64,000 bases of DNA from Streptomyces zhihengii. GTDB lineage: Bacteria; Actinomycetota; Actinomycetes; Streptomycetales; Streptomycetaceae. Made by a program: the position numbers and the translations under genes. Below the pieces are notes generated by a model that saw only the letters and a program-made list of their open reading frames with translations, had not been told where the DNA came from and made no database searches. Where the stretch lies: positions 248,001 to 312,000 of the forward strand of contig NZ_JAFEJA010000003.1 in assembly GCF_016919245.1 (NCBI RefSeq). Reading direction: 5' to 3'. This document shows, one piece after another, positions 56,340 to 64,000 of this stretch (the first letter of the stretch is position 1; each line of letters opens with the position of its first letter).

Positions 56340-58658
56340 TCAGGAGGCTGGCAGCTCGCTGCGGACGGTTCGGGCGGCTGCGACGAGGTTCTCGAGAGAC
56401 GTGCGTGTCTCGGCCCAGCCGCGGGTCTTCAGACCGCAGTCAGGATTGACCCACAGCCGGTCGGCGGGGATGGCTTCCAGACCAGTACGCAGCAGCATGG
56501 CGGCCTCCTCGGTGCTTGGGACGCGGGGCGAGTGAATGTCCCAGACGCCGGGGCCGGCCTCGCGCGGGTAGCCGTGTGCGGCGAGTTCGCGAGCGACCTG
56601 CATATGGGAGCGTGCCGCCTCCAGGCTGATGACGTCGGCGTCGAGGTCTGTGATGGCTTGCACGATGTCGCCGAACTCGGCGTAGCACATGTGGGTATGG
56701 ATCTGAGTGTCCGGCCGCACGTCACTCGTGCTGAGCCGGAACGCCTCAGTTGCCCACGTCAGATACGCGGGGCGGTCGGCGGTGCGCAGCGGCAGGGTCT
56801 CGCGCAATGCGGGTTCGTCGACCTGGATGACGTGTGTGCCGGCAGCTTCCAAGTCCTGCACTTCGTCGCGTAGGGCGAGCGCGACCTGGCGGGCGGTCTC
56901 CCTAAGGGGCTGGTCGTCGCGGACGAAGGACCAGGCGAGCATGGTCACCGGGCCGGTGAGCATGCCCTTCACCGGCCTGGAAGTGAGTGACTGTGCGTAC
57001 CTTGTCCACCGCACGGTCATCGGCGCAGGTCGGGAGATGTCCCCGGCGAGGATCGGAGGACGCACGTATCGGCTGCCGTAAGACTGCACCCAGCCGTGCC
57101 GCGTGGCGAGGTAACCCGTGAGCTGCTCGGCGAAGTACTGCACCATATCGTTGCGTTCGGCCTCACCGTGTACCAGGACGTCGATCCCTGCCTTCTCCTG
57201 GTAGGAGACGACCTCCCGAATCTCTGCCTCGATGCGCTGCTCGTAAGCTCCAGCGCCGATCCGGCCGGCGTTCAGGTCGGCGCGGGCAGTCCGCAGCTCC
57301 GCGGTCTGCGGGAACGAGCCGATGGTGGTGACCGGCAGCAGCGGCAGGCCGAGGTGCGCCCGCTGTGCGGTGACCCTCTCCTCGTAGGGCTGGGGCCGCC
57401 GGGTGTCCTTGCCGGTTACGGCGGCGACGCGGGCACGCACTTCCGGGCTTCGGGTGATCGGGGAGTGGGCCCGGGATGCGAGGGCGGAGCGGTTGGCGGC
57501 GAGTTCGCTGGCGATTGCTTCGGTTCCCCGGGACAGGCCGGTGGCCAGAGTGACGACCTCTTCCGTCTTCTGCCGGGCGAAGGAGAGCCAGCGCAGGATC
57601 TGCGGGTCGATCTCCTTCTCGGCCGCCGCGTCCAGGGGCACATGGAGCAGGGAGCAGGATGCGGAGACGTCAACCCGGTCGGCGAGGCCCAGCAGGGTGC
57701 CGAGAGTGGCGAGGGACTTACCCAGGTCGTTGATCCAGACGTTGCGGCCGTCGACCACTCCGGCCACCAGCCGCTTACCCGGCAGACCACCCGCAGCGGC
57801 CAGCTCGTCCACGTTGGCGGCGCCGGGACCGGTGAAGTCGAGCGCGAGACCGTCGACCGGAGCCTTGGCTAGCACCGGCAGCGCGTCACCGAGACGATCG
57901 AAGTAGGAAGCGACGAGGAGCTTCGGCCGGTCGGCGAGTGCGCCGAGCACGCGGTAAGCGTGTGCGGCCGCGTCGAGCTCGGCGGGCGTGCGGTCCTGGA
58001 CGAGCGTCGGCTCGTCGAGCTGGACCCACTGCGCCCCAGCCGCCCGCAGGTCCGCAAGGACGTCTGCGTACACGGGCAGCAGCCGGTCCAGGAGGCTCAG
58101 TGGCTCGAATCCCTCGGCCGCACCAGGGGCCGGCTTGGCCAGCAACAGGTAGGTGACGGGACCGACGAGCACGGGTCGTGCGCACAGTCCGCTGGCCTGC
58201 GCCTCTGTGTACTCCGTTACCTGCTTGGCGGAGTTGGCGGTGAAGACCGTGCCCGGTCCGAGCTCCGGCACGAGGTAGTGGTAGTTCGTGTCAAACCACT
58301 TCGTCATCTCCAGCGGCGCCACGTCCTGTGTGCCGCGCGCCATGGCGAAGTAGCCCGCCAGGGCGTCGGTGGCCACAGCGGCGCGGTGACGATCGGGGAT
58401 CGCACCGACCATGACGGTGGTGTCGAGGACATGGTCGTAGTACGAAAAGTCGCCGGTAGGTACCTCGTCGACCCCGGCATCGGTGAGCTGGCGCCAATTC
58501 TCGCTGCGCACTTCGGCGGCAGTGGCATGGAGGGCATCGGCGGGGACCGCCCCCTTCCAGTACCCCTCGACTGCCTTCTTCAGTTCGCGGTTCAGGCCCT
58601 GCCGGGGGTAGCCGTACACGGCGGCCCGTGTTGCCGCGGCCGCGGACTTTGATGTCAC
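56340..58658 (-). CDS. metE: Cobalamin-independent methionine synthase
   Basis: Methylates homocysteine from 5-methyltetrahydropteroyl-triglutamate without cobalamin, with a catalytic zinc. 772 residues, the normal length. N-terminal barrel VYGYPRQGLNRELKKAVEGY; C-terminal barrel LLPVTTIGSFPQTAELR. Zinc ligands are in THMCYAEF (His and Cys), the Glu of the following strand, and NPDCGLKTRGW. GTG 58658 is chosen: GAAGGAG lies seven bases upstream and it gives the expected N-terminus; the open frame extends to 58730 only by chance. Upstream lies the 3' half of a cobalamin riboswitch whose 5' half is beyond an IS701-type insertion, so promoter and control region are separated from the gene. Confidence 0.97.
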   Translation of the reverse strand: MTSKSAAAATRAAVYGYPRQGLNRELKKAVEGYWKGAVPADALHATAAEVRSENWRQLTDAGVDEVPTGDFSYYDHVLDTTVMVGAIPDRHRAAVATDALAGYFAMARGTQDVAPLEMTKWFDTNYHYLVPELGPGTVFTANSAKQVTEYTEAQASGLCARPVLVGPVTYLLLAKPAPGAAEGFEPLSLLDRLLPVYADVLADLRAAGAQWVQLDEPTLVQDRTPAELDAAAHAYRVLGALADRPKLLVASYFDRLGDALPVLAKAPVDGLALDFTGPGAANVDELAAAGGLPGKRLVAGVVDGRNVWINDLGKSLATLGTLLGLADRVDVSASCSLLHVPLDAAAEKEIDPQILRWLSFARQKTEEVVTLATGLSRGTEAIASELAANRSALASRAHSPITRSPEVRARVAAVTGKDTRRPQPYEERVTAQRAHLGLPLLPVTTIGSFPQTAELRTARADLNAGRIGAGAYEQRIEAEIREVVSYQEKAGIDVLVHGEAERNDMVQYFAEQLTGYLATRHGWVQSYGSRYVRPPILAGDISRPAPMTVRWTRYAQSLTSRPVKGMLTGPVTMLAWSFVRDDQPLRETARQVALALRDEVQDLEAAGTHVIQVDEPALRETLPLRTADRPAYLTWATEAFRLSTSDVRPDTQIHTHMCYAEFGDIVQAITDLDADVISLEAARSHMQVARELAAHGYPREAGPGVWDIHSPRVPSTEEAAMLLRTGLEAIPADRLWVNPDCGLKTRGWAETRTSLENLVAAARTVRSELPAS

Positions 58659-58689
58659 GGAGATCTCCTTCGCGAGATGAATCCCTGAG

Positions 58690-58890
58690 ATCCCGGAGAC
58701 GGGGACGAGAGCGCGAAGGGGTGACACCAACCAGGGGGTACGTGTGCACGGTCGGCACGTGCATCCGCCAGGTGTGTGGTCGCCGACCCGCCCTCGAGGT
58801 CACCGGGATGTCCGCACACGGATCCGTCCGGGTGCGGGCAACGGGCAGGTCTTCGGACTCGCGGGCTCGCCCTCCTATGAAGGACACCTA
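58690..58890 (-). promoter_or_regulatory. Cobalamin riboswitch of metE, 3' half
   Basis: The minus strand carries the B12 box AGTCCGAAGACCTGCC (complement of 58844-58859) preceded by GCGAGCCCGC, the usual 3' core of the cobalamin aptamer. Downstream is a GC-rich segment up to the metE ribosome site that would hold the expression platform. The aptamer is interrupted at 58891-58894 (CTAG), where the IS701-type element is inserted. Its 5' half lies at 60341-60480. Confidence 0.85.
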
Positions 58891-58894
58891 CTAG

Positions 58895-60336
58895 TAGTGC
58901 TTGGTCATGTGCGATTTGCCATGGCGTGTCTTCTTGATCGGCCGTGTCGTTGACTGGATGTGCTGAGCGAGGAGTTGGCCGCGGTTCGGTGTGATCTGGA
59001 GGATTTCGCGGCGGAGATGTTCGAGCCGTTCGCGCGGGCGGATCAGCGCCGGTGGGGCGGCGTCTATCTGCGGGGGCTGCTGCTGGACGGCGGCCGCAAG
59101 TCGGTGGAGCCGATGGCCGCCCGCCTTGGCGAGGAAGGTAACCGGCAGGCCCTGGCCCACTTCGTGACCTCCAGCCCGTGGGATGCGGCGCATGTGCGGG
59201 CCCGGCTGGCCTGGCGCATACAGCCGGTCATCAAGCCCATCGCGCTGGTCATCGATGACACCGGATTCCTCAAGGACGGGGACGCGTCGGCGTGCGTGAC
59301 CCGGCAGTACACCGGCACTGCGGGCAAGGTCACCAACTGCCAGGCCGGTGTCTCGCTCCACCTGGCTTCCAACAGCGCCTCCGCGGCGGTGAACTGGCGT
59401 CTGTTCCTGCCAGGGAGCTGGGATCCCGCCTCACCGACAGCCGATCCGGCCAAGGTCGCCCGCCGTAACAAGTGCGCCATCCCTGCCCAGGTGGGCCATG
59501 TCGAGAAGTGGCAGCTGGCCCTCGACATGATCGATGAGACTCGATCCTGGGGCATCGAAGTGCCCCAGGTCATCGCCGACGGCGGCTACGGGGACACCGC
59601 CGCCTTCCGGCTCGGCCTTGAGACACGCGGACTCGACTACGTGGTGGGCATCTCGACCACAACCACCGCACACCCCGAGGACGCACAGCCTACGACCCCG
59701 GCCTACCTCGGCAGGGGCCGGCGGCCGGTCCCTGCATACCCCGAGTCGGCACAGCGAGTGAAAGACCTGGTCATCGCGGCCGGCAAATCCTCTGCACGGC
59801 CGGTGCAGTGGAGGGAAGGATCACGGCCGGGCAGTGGCCGCAGCGGATTCAAGCGCATGTACTCGCGCTTCGTGGCCCTGCGGATCCGGCCCGCCGGACG
59901 TGAGATCCGCAAGGCCGCGACCACCGCCGAGCTTCCGGTCCGCTGGCTGCTGGCCGAATGGCCCGCCGACCAGGACGAGCCCGTGCAGTTCTGGCTCTCC
60001 AACTTGCCCGAGACCACCCCGCTGCCCGTCCTCGTGCGCACGGCGAAACTCCGCTGGCGCATCGAGAACGACTACCGCGAGATGAAACAAGCCCTCGGCC
60101 TGGCCCACTTCGAAGGCCGGACCTGGCCAGGCTGGCACCACCACGTCACCCTTGTCTCAGTAGCCCACGCCTTCTGCACCCTCCAGCGACTGAGCCGATC
60201 CCCAAAAGAGACGGCGCCGGCCTGAGCCTCTACCGAGTCGTCCGCGAGCTGCAGATACTCCTCGCGACCTGGACCGGCGCCTGCCCCACCTGTCACCGCG
60301 ACATACCGGACCCTGCACCAACATGACCAAGCCCTA
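58895..60336 (+). mobile_element. IS701-type element, copy 2 (1442 bp)
   Basis: Begins TAGTGCTTGGTCATG and ends CATGACCAAGCCCTA. CTAG stands on both sides (58891-58894 and 60337-60340). Same length as copy 1 at 13359-14800, with no difference noticed, in opposite orientation. It splits the metE riboswitch. Confidence 0.93.
58960..60225 (+). CDS. IS701-family transposase (copy 2)
   Basis: Encodes the same 421-residue protein as copy 1 (DDE residues in ALVIDDTGFLKDG, VIADGGYGD and the C-terminal WRIENDYREMKQ). GTG start at 58960, overlapping an ATG at 58958 in another frame. Transcribed against metE, so it could also interfere with read-through into metE. Confidence 0.92.
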   Translation: MLSEELAAVRCDLEDFAAEMFEPFARADQRRWGGVYLRGLLLDGGRKSVEPMAARLGEEGNRQALAHFVTSSPWDAAHVRARLAWRIQPVIKPIALVIDDTGFLKDGDASACVTRQYTGTAGKVTNCQAGVSLHLASNSASAAVNWRLFLPGSWDPASPTADPAKVARRNKCAIPAQVGHVEKWQLALDMIDETRSWGIEVPQVIADGGYGDTAAFRLGLETRGLDYVVGISTTTTAHPEDAQPTTPAYLGRGRRPVPAYPESAQRVKDLVIAAGKSSARPVQWREGSRPGSGRSGFKRMYSRFVALRIRPAGREIRKAATTAELPVRWLLAEWPADQDEPVQFWLSNLPETTPLPVLVRTAKLRWRIENDYREMKQALGLAHFEGRTWPGWHHHVTLVSVAHAFCTLQRLSRSPKETAPA

Positions 60337-60340
60337 CTAG

Positions 60341-60480
60341 CCGTCGCTTCCCAGACCCGTGCGGGGCCCAGTGCGTATGACGGCGGTCGTTCCCGCTCAC
60401 CGCTGCGGGGCAGTCCCGGATTCTCACCGGGTTCCCTCTTACGACGCATCCCGCCTGGCGGACGGGGCGAACCAGCTGCA
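60341..60480 (-). promoter_or_regulatory. Cobalamin riboswitch of metE, 5' half
   Basis: On the minus strand: GGGAACCCGGTGAGAATCCG, GGACTGCCCCGCAGCGGTGA (about 60395-60436), the characteristic GGGAA...GGTG-x-AATCC...ACTGCCCCGC core of cobalamin aptamers. It continues to GGGAAGCGACGG directly against the IS701-type insertion. Removing the IS and one CTAG joins it to the B12-box half in the right order and spacing. The original metE promoter should lie just to the right. Confidence 0.88.
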
Positions 60481-61065
60481 CCGCCACCCTAAGGGGCACG
60501 GCCATGTCACGGCGGCTCCTGCCCAAGATCCGAGACCGCGGGCGAGCGCGAGGGCGGGCGTCTCGACGCCAACTGATGATTTCAGACGCGAGGCGGCGAA
60601 GGCGTATGGGGCGCAGCCGGATGAGGCGAGGATTTGTCTGGTCTGCCCCATGCAGTTCTGTCTCGCGGCCTGCCCGCGATGGGTGGCGGCCGTCTTTGCG
60701 CAGCTTGTGCCGACCGGCGTACAGGTGACCGCAGTGTCACCGCCTGATCGGGCCCTCGCGTTGGTGCCAGTGTGGCGGTCAAGGTGGCGCCGGCCGAGGT
60801 CGTACAGAAGAAGACGCATGGCTTGCGAGGGAGCGGGCCTCTCGGCCCAGAGATCGTAGGACCGGTTTCTCGTGGGGGAGAGGGCGAGCGTCGGCGCTGA
60901 GCAGGATGGCGTCGATGACCAGAGGGTGACGGCGATGTTGAGTGACCGGCCGCTTGTGTGAGCGGGATCCTGACGCTGCGGATGGGAGCGACGGGCGACC
61001 GGTCGACTCAGAGCCGATGCGGTTCGGGATGACTCAAGGACAGGTGACTGGAATGGTGGCGGTTT
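60481..61065. other. No recognisable gene
   Basis: A plus-strand frame near 60570-60720 contains EARICLVCPMQFCLAACPRW, a Cys pattern slightly like WhiB proteins but with wrong spacing. The remainder has no motif. Confidence 0.35.
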
Positions 61066-61746
61066 TCATATGAGTCCTGAGCGCAGGACGTAGGCGACAG
61101 CCTGGGTTCGATTGTTGAAATTGTGGCGCTTCATTGCGTCGTAAAGGATATTCTTGATGGTTCGCTCGGAATATCGCATCTCCTGTGAGATCTCGTCAAG
61201 GTCGAATCCTTCTGACAAGAGACGCAGAACTTCGATTTCGCGCGCGGAAAAAGCTGAGGACGTGAGTCCACGCGGCGCCAACACTTCCTGGTGCACCCGC
61301 TGTACCCGCTGCATCAGGGAACCTTGAAGTCCGGAGGGGAGCATGCCTTTGCCGTCTGCGACTTCGCGAATCGCACGCGAAACGGTGGCTGCAGTGATGC
61401 TTGATCTCCACAGTACAGCGCGCACGCCCCTTTCTAGCGCCGAATAAACGTCGACCTGCCAGTTTTTGTTGACGATGATCATGAAACGGCTGGTTCTGGT
61501 AGGGGACAGGCTTTCTAGGAAACCGAGGGTCGAGGCGTCGGCATTTTCGACTGAGATGAGGAAAACGTCCGGGTCTACGGTGGAGTCGGATTCAATTTCG
61601 ACTATCTCCGGGGACTGCTCAAGGCAGTATGCGAGGCCTGCTCGAGTGATAAGATCTTTGGAGTATAGCTTGACCTTAATGATTGTATTTAAAGAGCCGG
61701 AGTCGTTGATGGTGCGCCTAGCGCTGTGGAGGGCGGGCGTCTTCAT
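61066..61746 (-). CDS. LuxR-type regulator with degenerate receiver domain, paralogue 2
   Basis: 226-residue paralogue of the product of 47795-48472. Shared blocks include STVDPDVFLISVENADASTL against NTEPDVFVVAVKNVDAATLK, NWQVDVYSALERGVRAVLWR, QEVLAPRGLTSSAFSAREIE, and the helix-turn-helix FDLDEISQEMRYSERTIKNI, LYDAMKRHNFNNRTQAVAYV. The N-terminal 30 residues differ. AGGAA precedes ATG 61746. The usual phospho-Asp is not obvious. Lower GC in the 5' part and the leader than in surrounding genes suggests separate origin or relaxed constraint. The dyad operator found before paralogue 1 is not present here. Confidence 0.9.
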   Translation of the reverse strand: MKTPALHSARRTINDSGSLNTIIKVKLYSKDLITRAGLAYCLEQSPEIVEIESDSTVDPDVFLISVENADASTLGFLESLSPTRTSRFMIIVNKNWQVDVYSALERGVRAVLWRSSITAATVSRAIREVADGKGMLPSGLQGSLMQRVQRVHQEVLAPRGLTSSAFSAREIEVLRLLSEGFDLDEISQEMRYSERTIKNILYDAMKRHNFNNRTQAVAYVLRSGLI

Positions 61747-63400
61747 GTCGGTTCCTAGATGTGTTGCGGATTGGTTGAATCGTCGGACATGTCAGGAGGT
61801 TGAAGAGGGAGTTCCGTAATTCCGTCCATCGGTAAGAACATTCGGCATGCTGTCTCTGCGTGAATCGGGCGATCTTTGAAATTAACGAGTACATCGCTAA
61901 GGTGTGCGAGGGGTGACGGGATATGATTGTCGAGAACCAGGAACGCGGAGTCAAATTGAGGCAGAGAGGGGTGTCCGTGGATTCTTCAAGTGACAGTGTG
62001 TTCGAATGCTTGATGTCGTTATGTGTGAGATGTTGCTCGGCATCTTTGGGCGTCAGGGGCTCTGATGCCCGCTTCGGGCGCACGTGGTGACCGTTTGGAC
62101 GACTGTGGTGTCCGCATCGGGCGCTGCAATGCGTGACGTGGCCAACTCCGGCCTGGTGCCGCCGGGGGCGGGGTCTTTCGCGGCCGTAGCTTCGGTGGAG
62201 CTGGACGCACGCCTCGTCAAGGGCGTCGTCTCGGGCAACCCCATGCGGCCACGACGGTGCGCCTCGCGGTAGCGTTGCCAATAGGAACCGTGTACGTGAC
62301 CCAGATAGCTCCATTCGACATTGCTCTGCAGCTCCGGAATCCGAGGGCGCATCGCTGGGGCCAAGGTTGGTCGGACGCGGACGCGGATTGCCGTACCGAT
62401 AGGCGGTGCTCGCCGGACGCCGCGAGCATCTTCGCATACGCCGATCGATGGAAAAGCGGTTAGGAGATGCTCGCTAACACGCGGATGTCTACTCGGCGGC
62501 ATTCCAGTCGATAGTCATCTGCCCCCCAGATCATGAGGACTGACTTCGCATACTCGCGAGCTCATCTTGCAAGCCGGGAGCCGGTGTACGTCATGATCAG
62601 ACAGCTCGGGTCCGGTCTGTACTTCAACGAGGCGCCCACTGCGACCCTTTTTACCACTCACGATCTCGTCGATCACGCAGTGCCCCAACCTTGAAGGCAG
62701 GTGAGGGAGCAATTCGGTCCCATCCCTGACGGGCCCACACGCGAAAAATACGTCCGTCGCCCCCAGGAAGTAGAACCGGCGACGATTTGCGGCGTTTTCC
62801 GGGCTCTATTGCGCGACGGCCGGGCCGTCACGGCGGCTCCGCGCAGAACATGCCTTCGCTGCCGGCCGTCCGCTCTCGGCATCTGATCGGAGCGCTGACA
62901 GTAACGAGTCATGAGGGTGGGCTACCCGGATTCATCAAGCAGCGTCGAGCGCGTAGCGCTCTTGGCAGCGTGCGATCTTGAGCGGGTGGCGAGCCGCGAT
63001 GCACGCCAGGGCGCAGCTGCGCTTGAGTACCTGCGGCGGGCGCGAGACCGGCCCGGGACTTGCGCCAGCACTCTCTCAGCCTTGGGCCCTCCACCGAAGA
63101 CTGAGGCACAGCCTCCGCTCACGTCCCACAGGTACCGGGGCACGGGCGCCCTGACTTCGCCGGTGAGGTTCCGCCGCCAGCACTACTGCCGCCCCACAGA
63201 TTGCAGCTACTGCAGCCGACCGCGTACTGAAGCCGAGGCGCATCGTGCCCCCTTCTTGTCGGCATTCCACCGAGCTTGGCACCGGTTGAAGTCATCCGGC
63301 TCTCGTGCAGTCTCGTCCACCCTTGCTGAGCAGTGCATTAGCCGTGCTGCCGTACGCCAGACGTGACGCGATGGTTCAGCCAGAACGAAGAATTTTCACC
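61747..63400. other. Long stretch without a supportable gene
   Basis: The first 300 bases are AT-rich for this genome and form the leader of the LuxR gene. Further right, a minus-strand frame at 63243-63076 starts MRLGFSTRSAAVAAICGAAV, like a signal peptide, with AAGGGGG upstream, but the rest is only about 30 Arg-rich residues. It may be a broken secreted-protein gene. Nothing else is recognised. Confidence 0.4.
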
Positions 63401-63430
63401 TTGAACAACTCCTGCTTGGCGCTACGTACT
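63401..63430 (+). promoter_or_regulatory. Conserved ECF-type promoter of small-protein gene, copy 2
   Basis: TTGAACAA (63401-63408) and CGTACTG (63425-63431) with 18 bases between GAAC and CGTA, as at 20324-20353. The flanks GAAnTTTC before and TG(A/C)CTG after are also alike. 140 bases before the ATG at 63570, the same distance as in copy 1. Confidence 0.55.
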
Positions 63431-63569
63431 GCCTGATGAAGCCCGAGTCGCATCACCTCTCAAGGCGAAGAACGCGACAACGGCTTGAAGAATCTTCGCC
63501 GTACTTGTACGCGCACCTGCTACTAGCACCTTCCCGAGCCAGCAGCCAGAGAGCGGAAACGGAGCCAAC

Positions 63570-63767
63570 ATGAGGAGTCCCGCCGAGCGCTACCGCGAAG
63601 AGTGGGCAGCCAAGACCGGCCGCAGCTCGAGCGACATCTACATTCCCAGCACGCTTCGCGAGACGGAAGGTGAGGAGTCGAACGACGCAGAACGCGATGC
63701 CCTGCGGGCGAGGCGGCTACTGAGCTGGAGGGGTCATGAGCCAGATGCCTATCGCGCACGAGCCTGA
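63570..63767 (+). CDS. Small conserved protein of duplicated module, copy 2
   Basis: 65-residue protein MRSPAERYREEWAAKTGRSS.... Its first 32 residues match the product of 20495-20686. The leader GAGCGGAAACGGAG is identical in the two copies. The C-terminal half (acidic, then Arg-rich, ending DAYRARA) is unrelated to copy 1. The stop lies 32 bases inside the start of the HATPase gene at 63736, so the two are translationally coupled. Family and function are unknown. Confidence 0.72.
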   Translation: MRSPAERYREEWAAKTGRSSSDIYIPSTLRETEGEESNDAERDALRARRLLSWRGHEPDAYRARA

Positions 63768-64000
63768 GCTTGCAACGGCTGATGCAGCGACTCTCACCGC
63801 GTACTGCGCGATGGACGGTCATTCCGCGTCTGACACAGACCCTGCGACGCCAGGGCCGACGGGGGCAGGAGCACCGACAGCTGCTGCCACCAGCGGTCTG
63901 ACGCGCCGCCTACACGCTCCACTTAAACACAGCCGGCAGTCCCCCGGCCTCGCGCGGCGGATCACTGCTTCCGCCCTTGCGAGTTGGGGCGTGGACGAGG
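63736..64000 (+). CDS. HATPase-domain regulatory protein, copy 3 (runs off window)
   Basis: ATG 63736 (MSQMPIAHEPE) with GAGGGG six bases upstream opens a frame to the window end. After about 60 variable residues it reads SPGLARRITASALASWGVDE, which aligns with SSAARAITAAALADWGVSGE in the HATPase at 19737-20201. The catalytic boxes would lie beyond the window. Assignment rests on this alignment and on the same small-protein neighbour. Confidence 0.65.
   Translation, partial: MSQMPIAHEPELATADAATLTAYCAMDGHSASDTDPATPGPTGAGAPTAAATSGLTRRLHAPLKHSRQSPGLARRITASALASWGVDE

Noticed and set aside
60570..60720. WhiB-like protein fragment (CLVCPMQFC)
   Set aside because: Cys spacing is wrong and the frame continues into Arg-rich sequence; no ribosome site.
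63076..63243. Small secreted protein on the minus strand
   Set aside because: The signal-peptide-like start is followed by only about 30 Arg-rich residues; possibly a broken gene, noted under the gap entry.

Overview
The window is high-GC actinobacterial DNA, almost certainly from a Streptomyces chromosome. The evidence is codon use, Streptomyces-type AhcY/MetH/MetK/MetE proteins, many LuxR and HATPase regulators, an acetyl-CoA carboxylase beta/epsilon pair, and a type VII-type polymorphic toxin. I see no rRNA or tRNA gene. At least eight complete or nearly complete insertion sequences and several remnants suggest an unstable accessory region such as a chromosome arm.

Layout. (1) 1-6050: the end of an IS1380-family element is inserted in the 3' end of a 1544-codon secreted toxin gene whose C-terminus looks like the glucosyltransferase of large clostridial toxins (DxD motif). 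(2) 6.2-7.9 kb: a divergent pair, a two-domain CHRD protein and a lipoprotein, each behind a promoter of ECF type. (3) 8.7-16 kb: IS remnants, an alpha/beta hydrolase without its nucleophile, and a nested stack in which an old ISAzo13-type element is split by a younger relative and by an IS701-type element. (4) 16-21 kb: an orphan zinc anti-sigma factor, a HATPase and a small protein gene. (5) 21.3-28.9 kb, minus strand: metK-adoK-metH-ahcY, which with a methyltransferase forms a closed SAM-regeneration cycle (only MetF is absent). (6) 30.2-34.6 kb, plus strand: O-methyltransferase, type III polyketide synthase, and acetyl-CoA carboxylase beta and epsilon subunits. (7) 35-48.5 kb: a second HATPase, a complete IS1380 copy, a large LAL regulator, an amidase, a GAF-LuxR regulator, IS5 and IS630 elements, a LytTR response regulator and a LuxR regulator. 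(8) 48.9-55.7 kb: a type VII secretion-associated protein, a small CxxC protein, an ABC pseudogene and three back-to-back IS elements, one carrying passenger genes. (9) 55.8-60.5 kb: a decayed CRISPR array, metE, and a cobalamin riboswitch cut in two by a second IS701-type copy. (10) 61-64 kb: a paralogue of the LuxR regulator, a second copy of the small protein gene, and the start of a third HATPase.

How the parts fit. AccB/AccE would supply malonyl-CoA to the type III polyketide synthase. The methyltransferase would methylate its product. MetK, AhcY, AdoK and MetH would regenerate SAM and remove adenosine. This reads as a small biosynthetic locus with its own methyl-donor recycling; the product is unknown. 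Two regulatory signals are shared between dispersed genes. A dyad TTRGGG-N5-CCCYAA lies before two HATPase genes and one LuxR gene. A GAAC-N17/18-CGTA promoter lies before the CHRD, lipoprotein, anti-sigma and both small-protein genes. These shared sites, and the duplicated small protein/HATPase module, are the least explained structures here.
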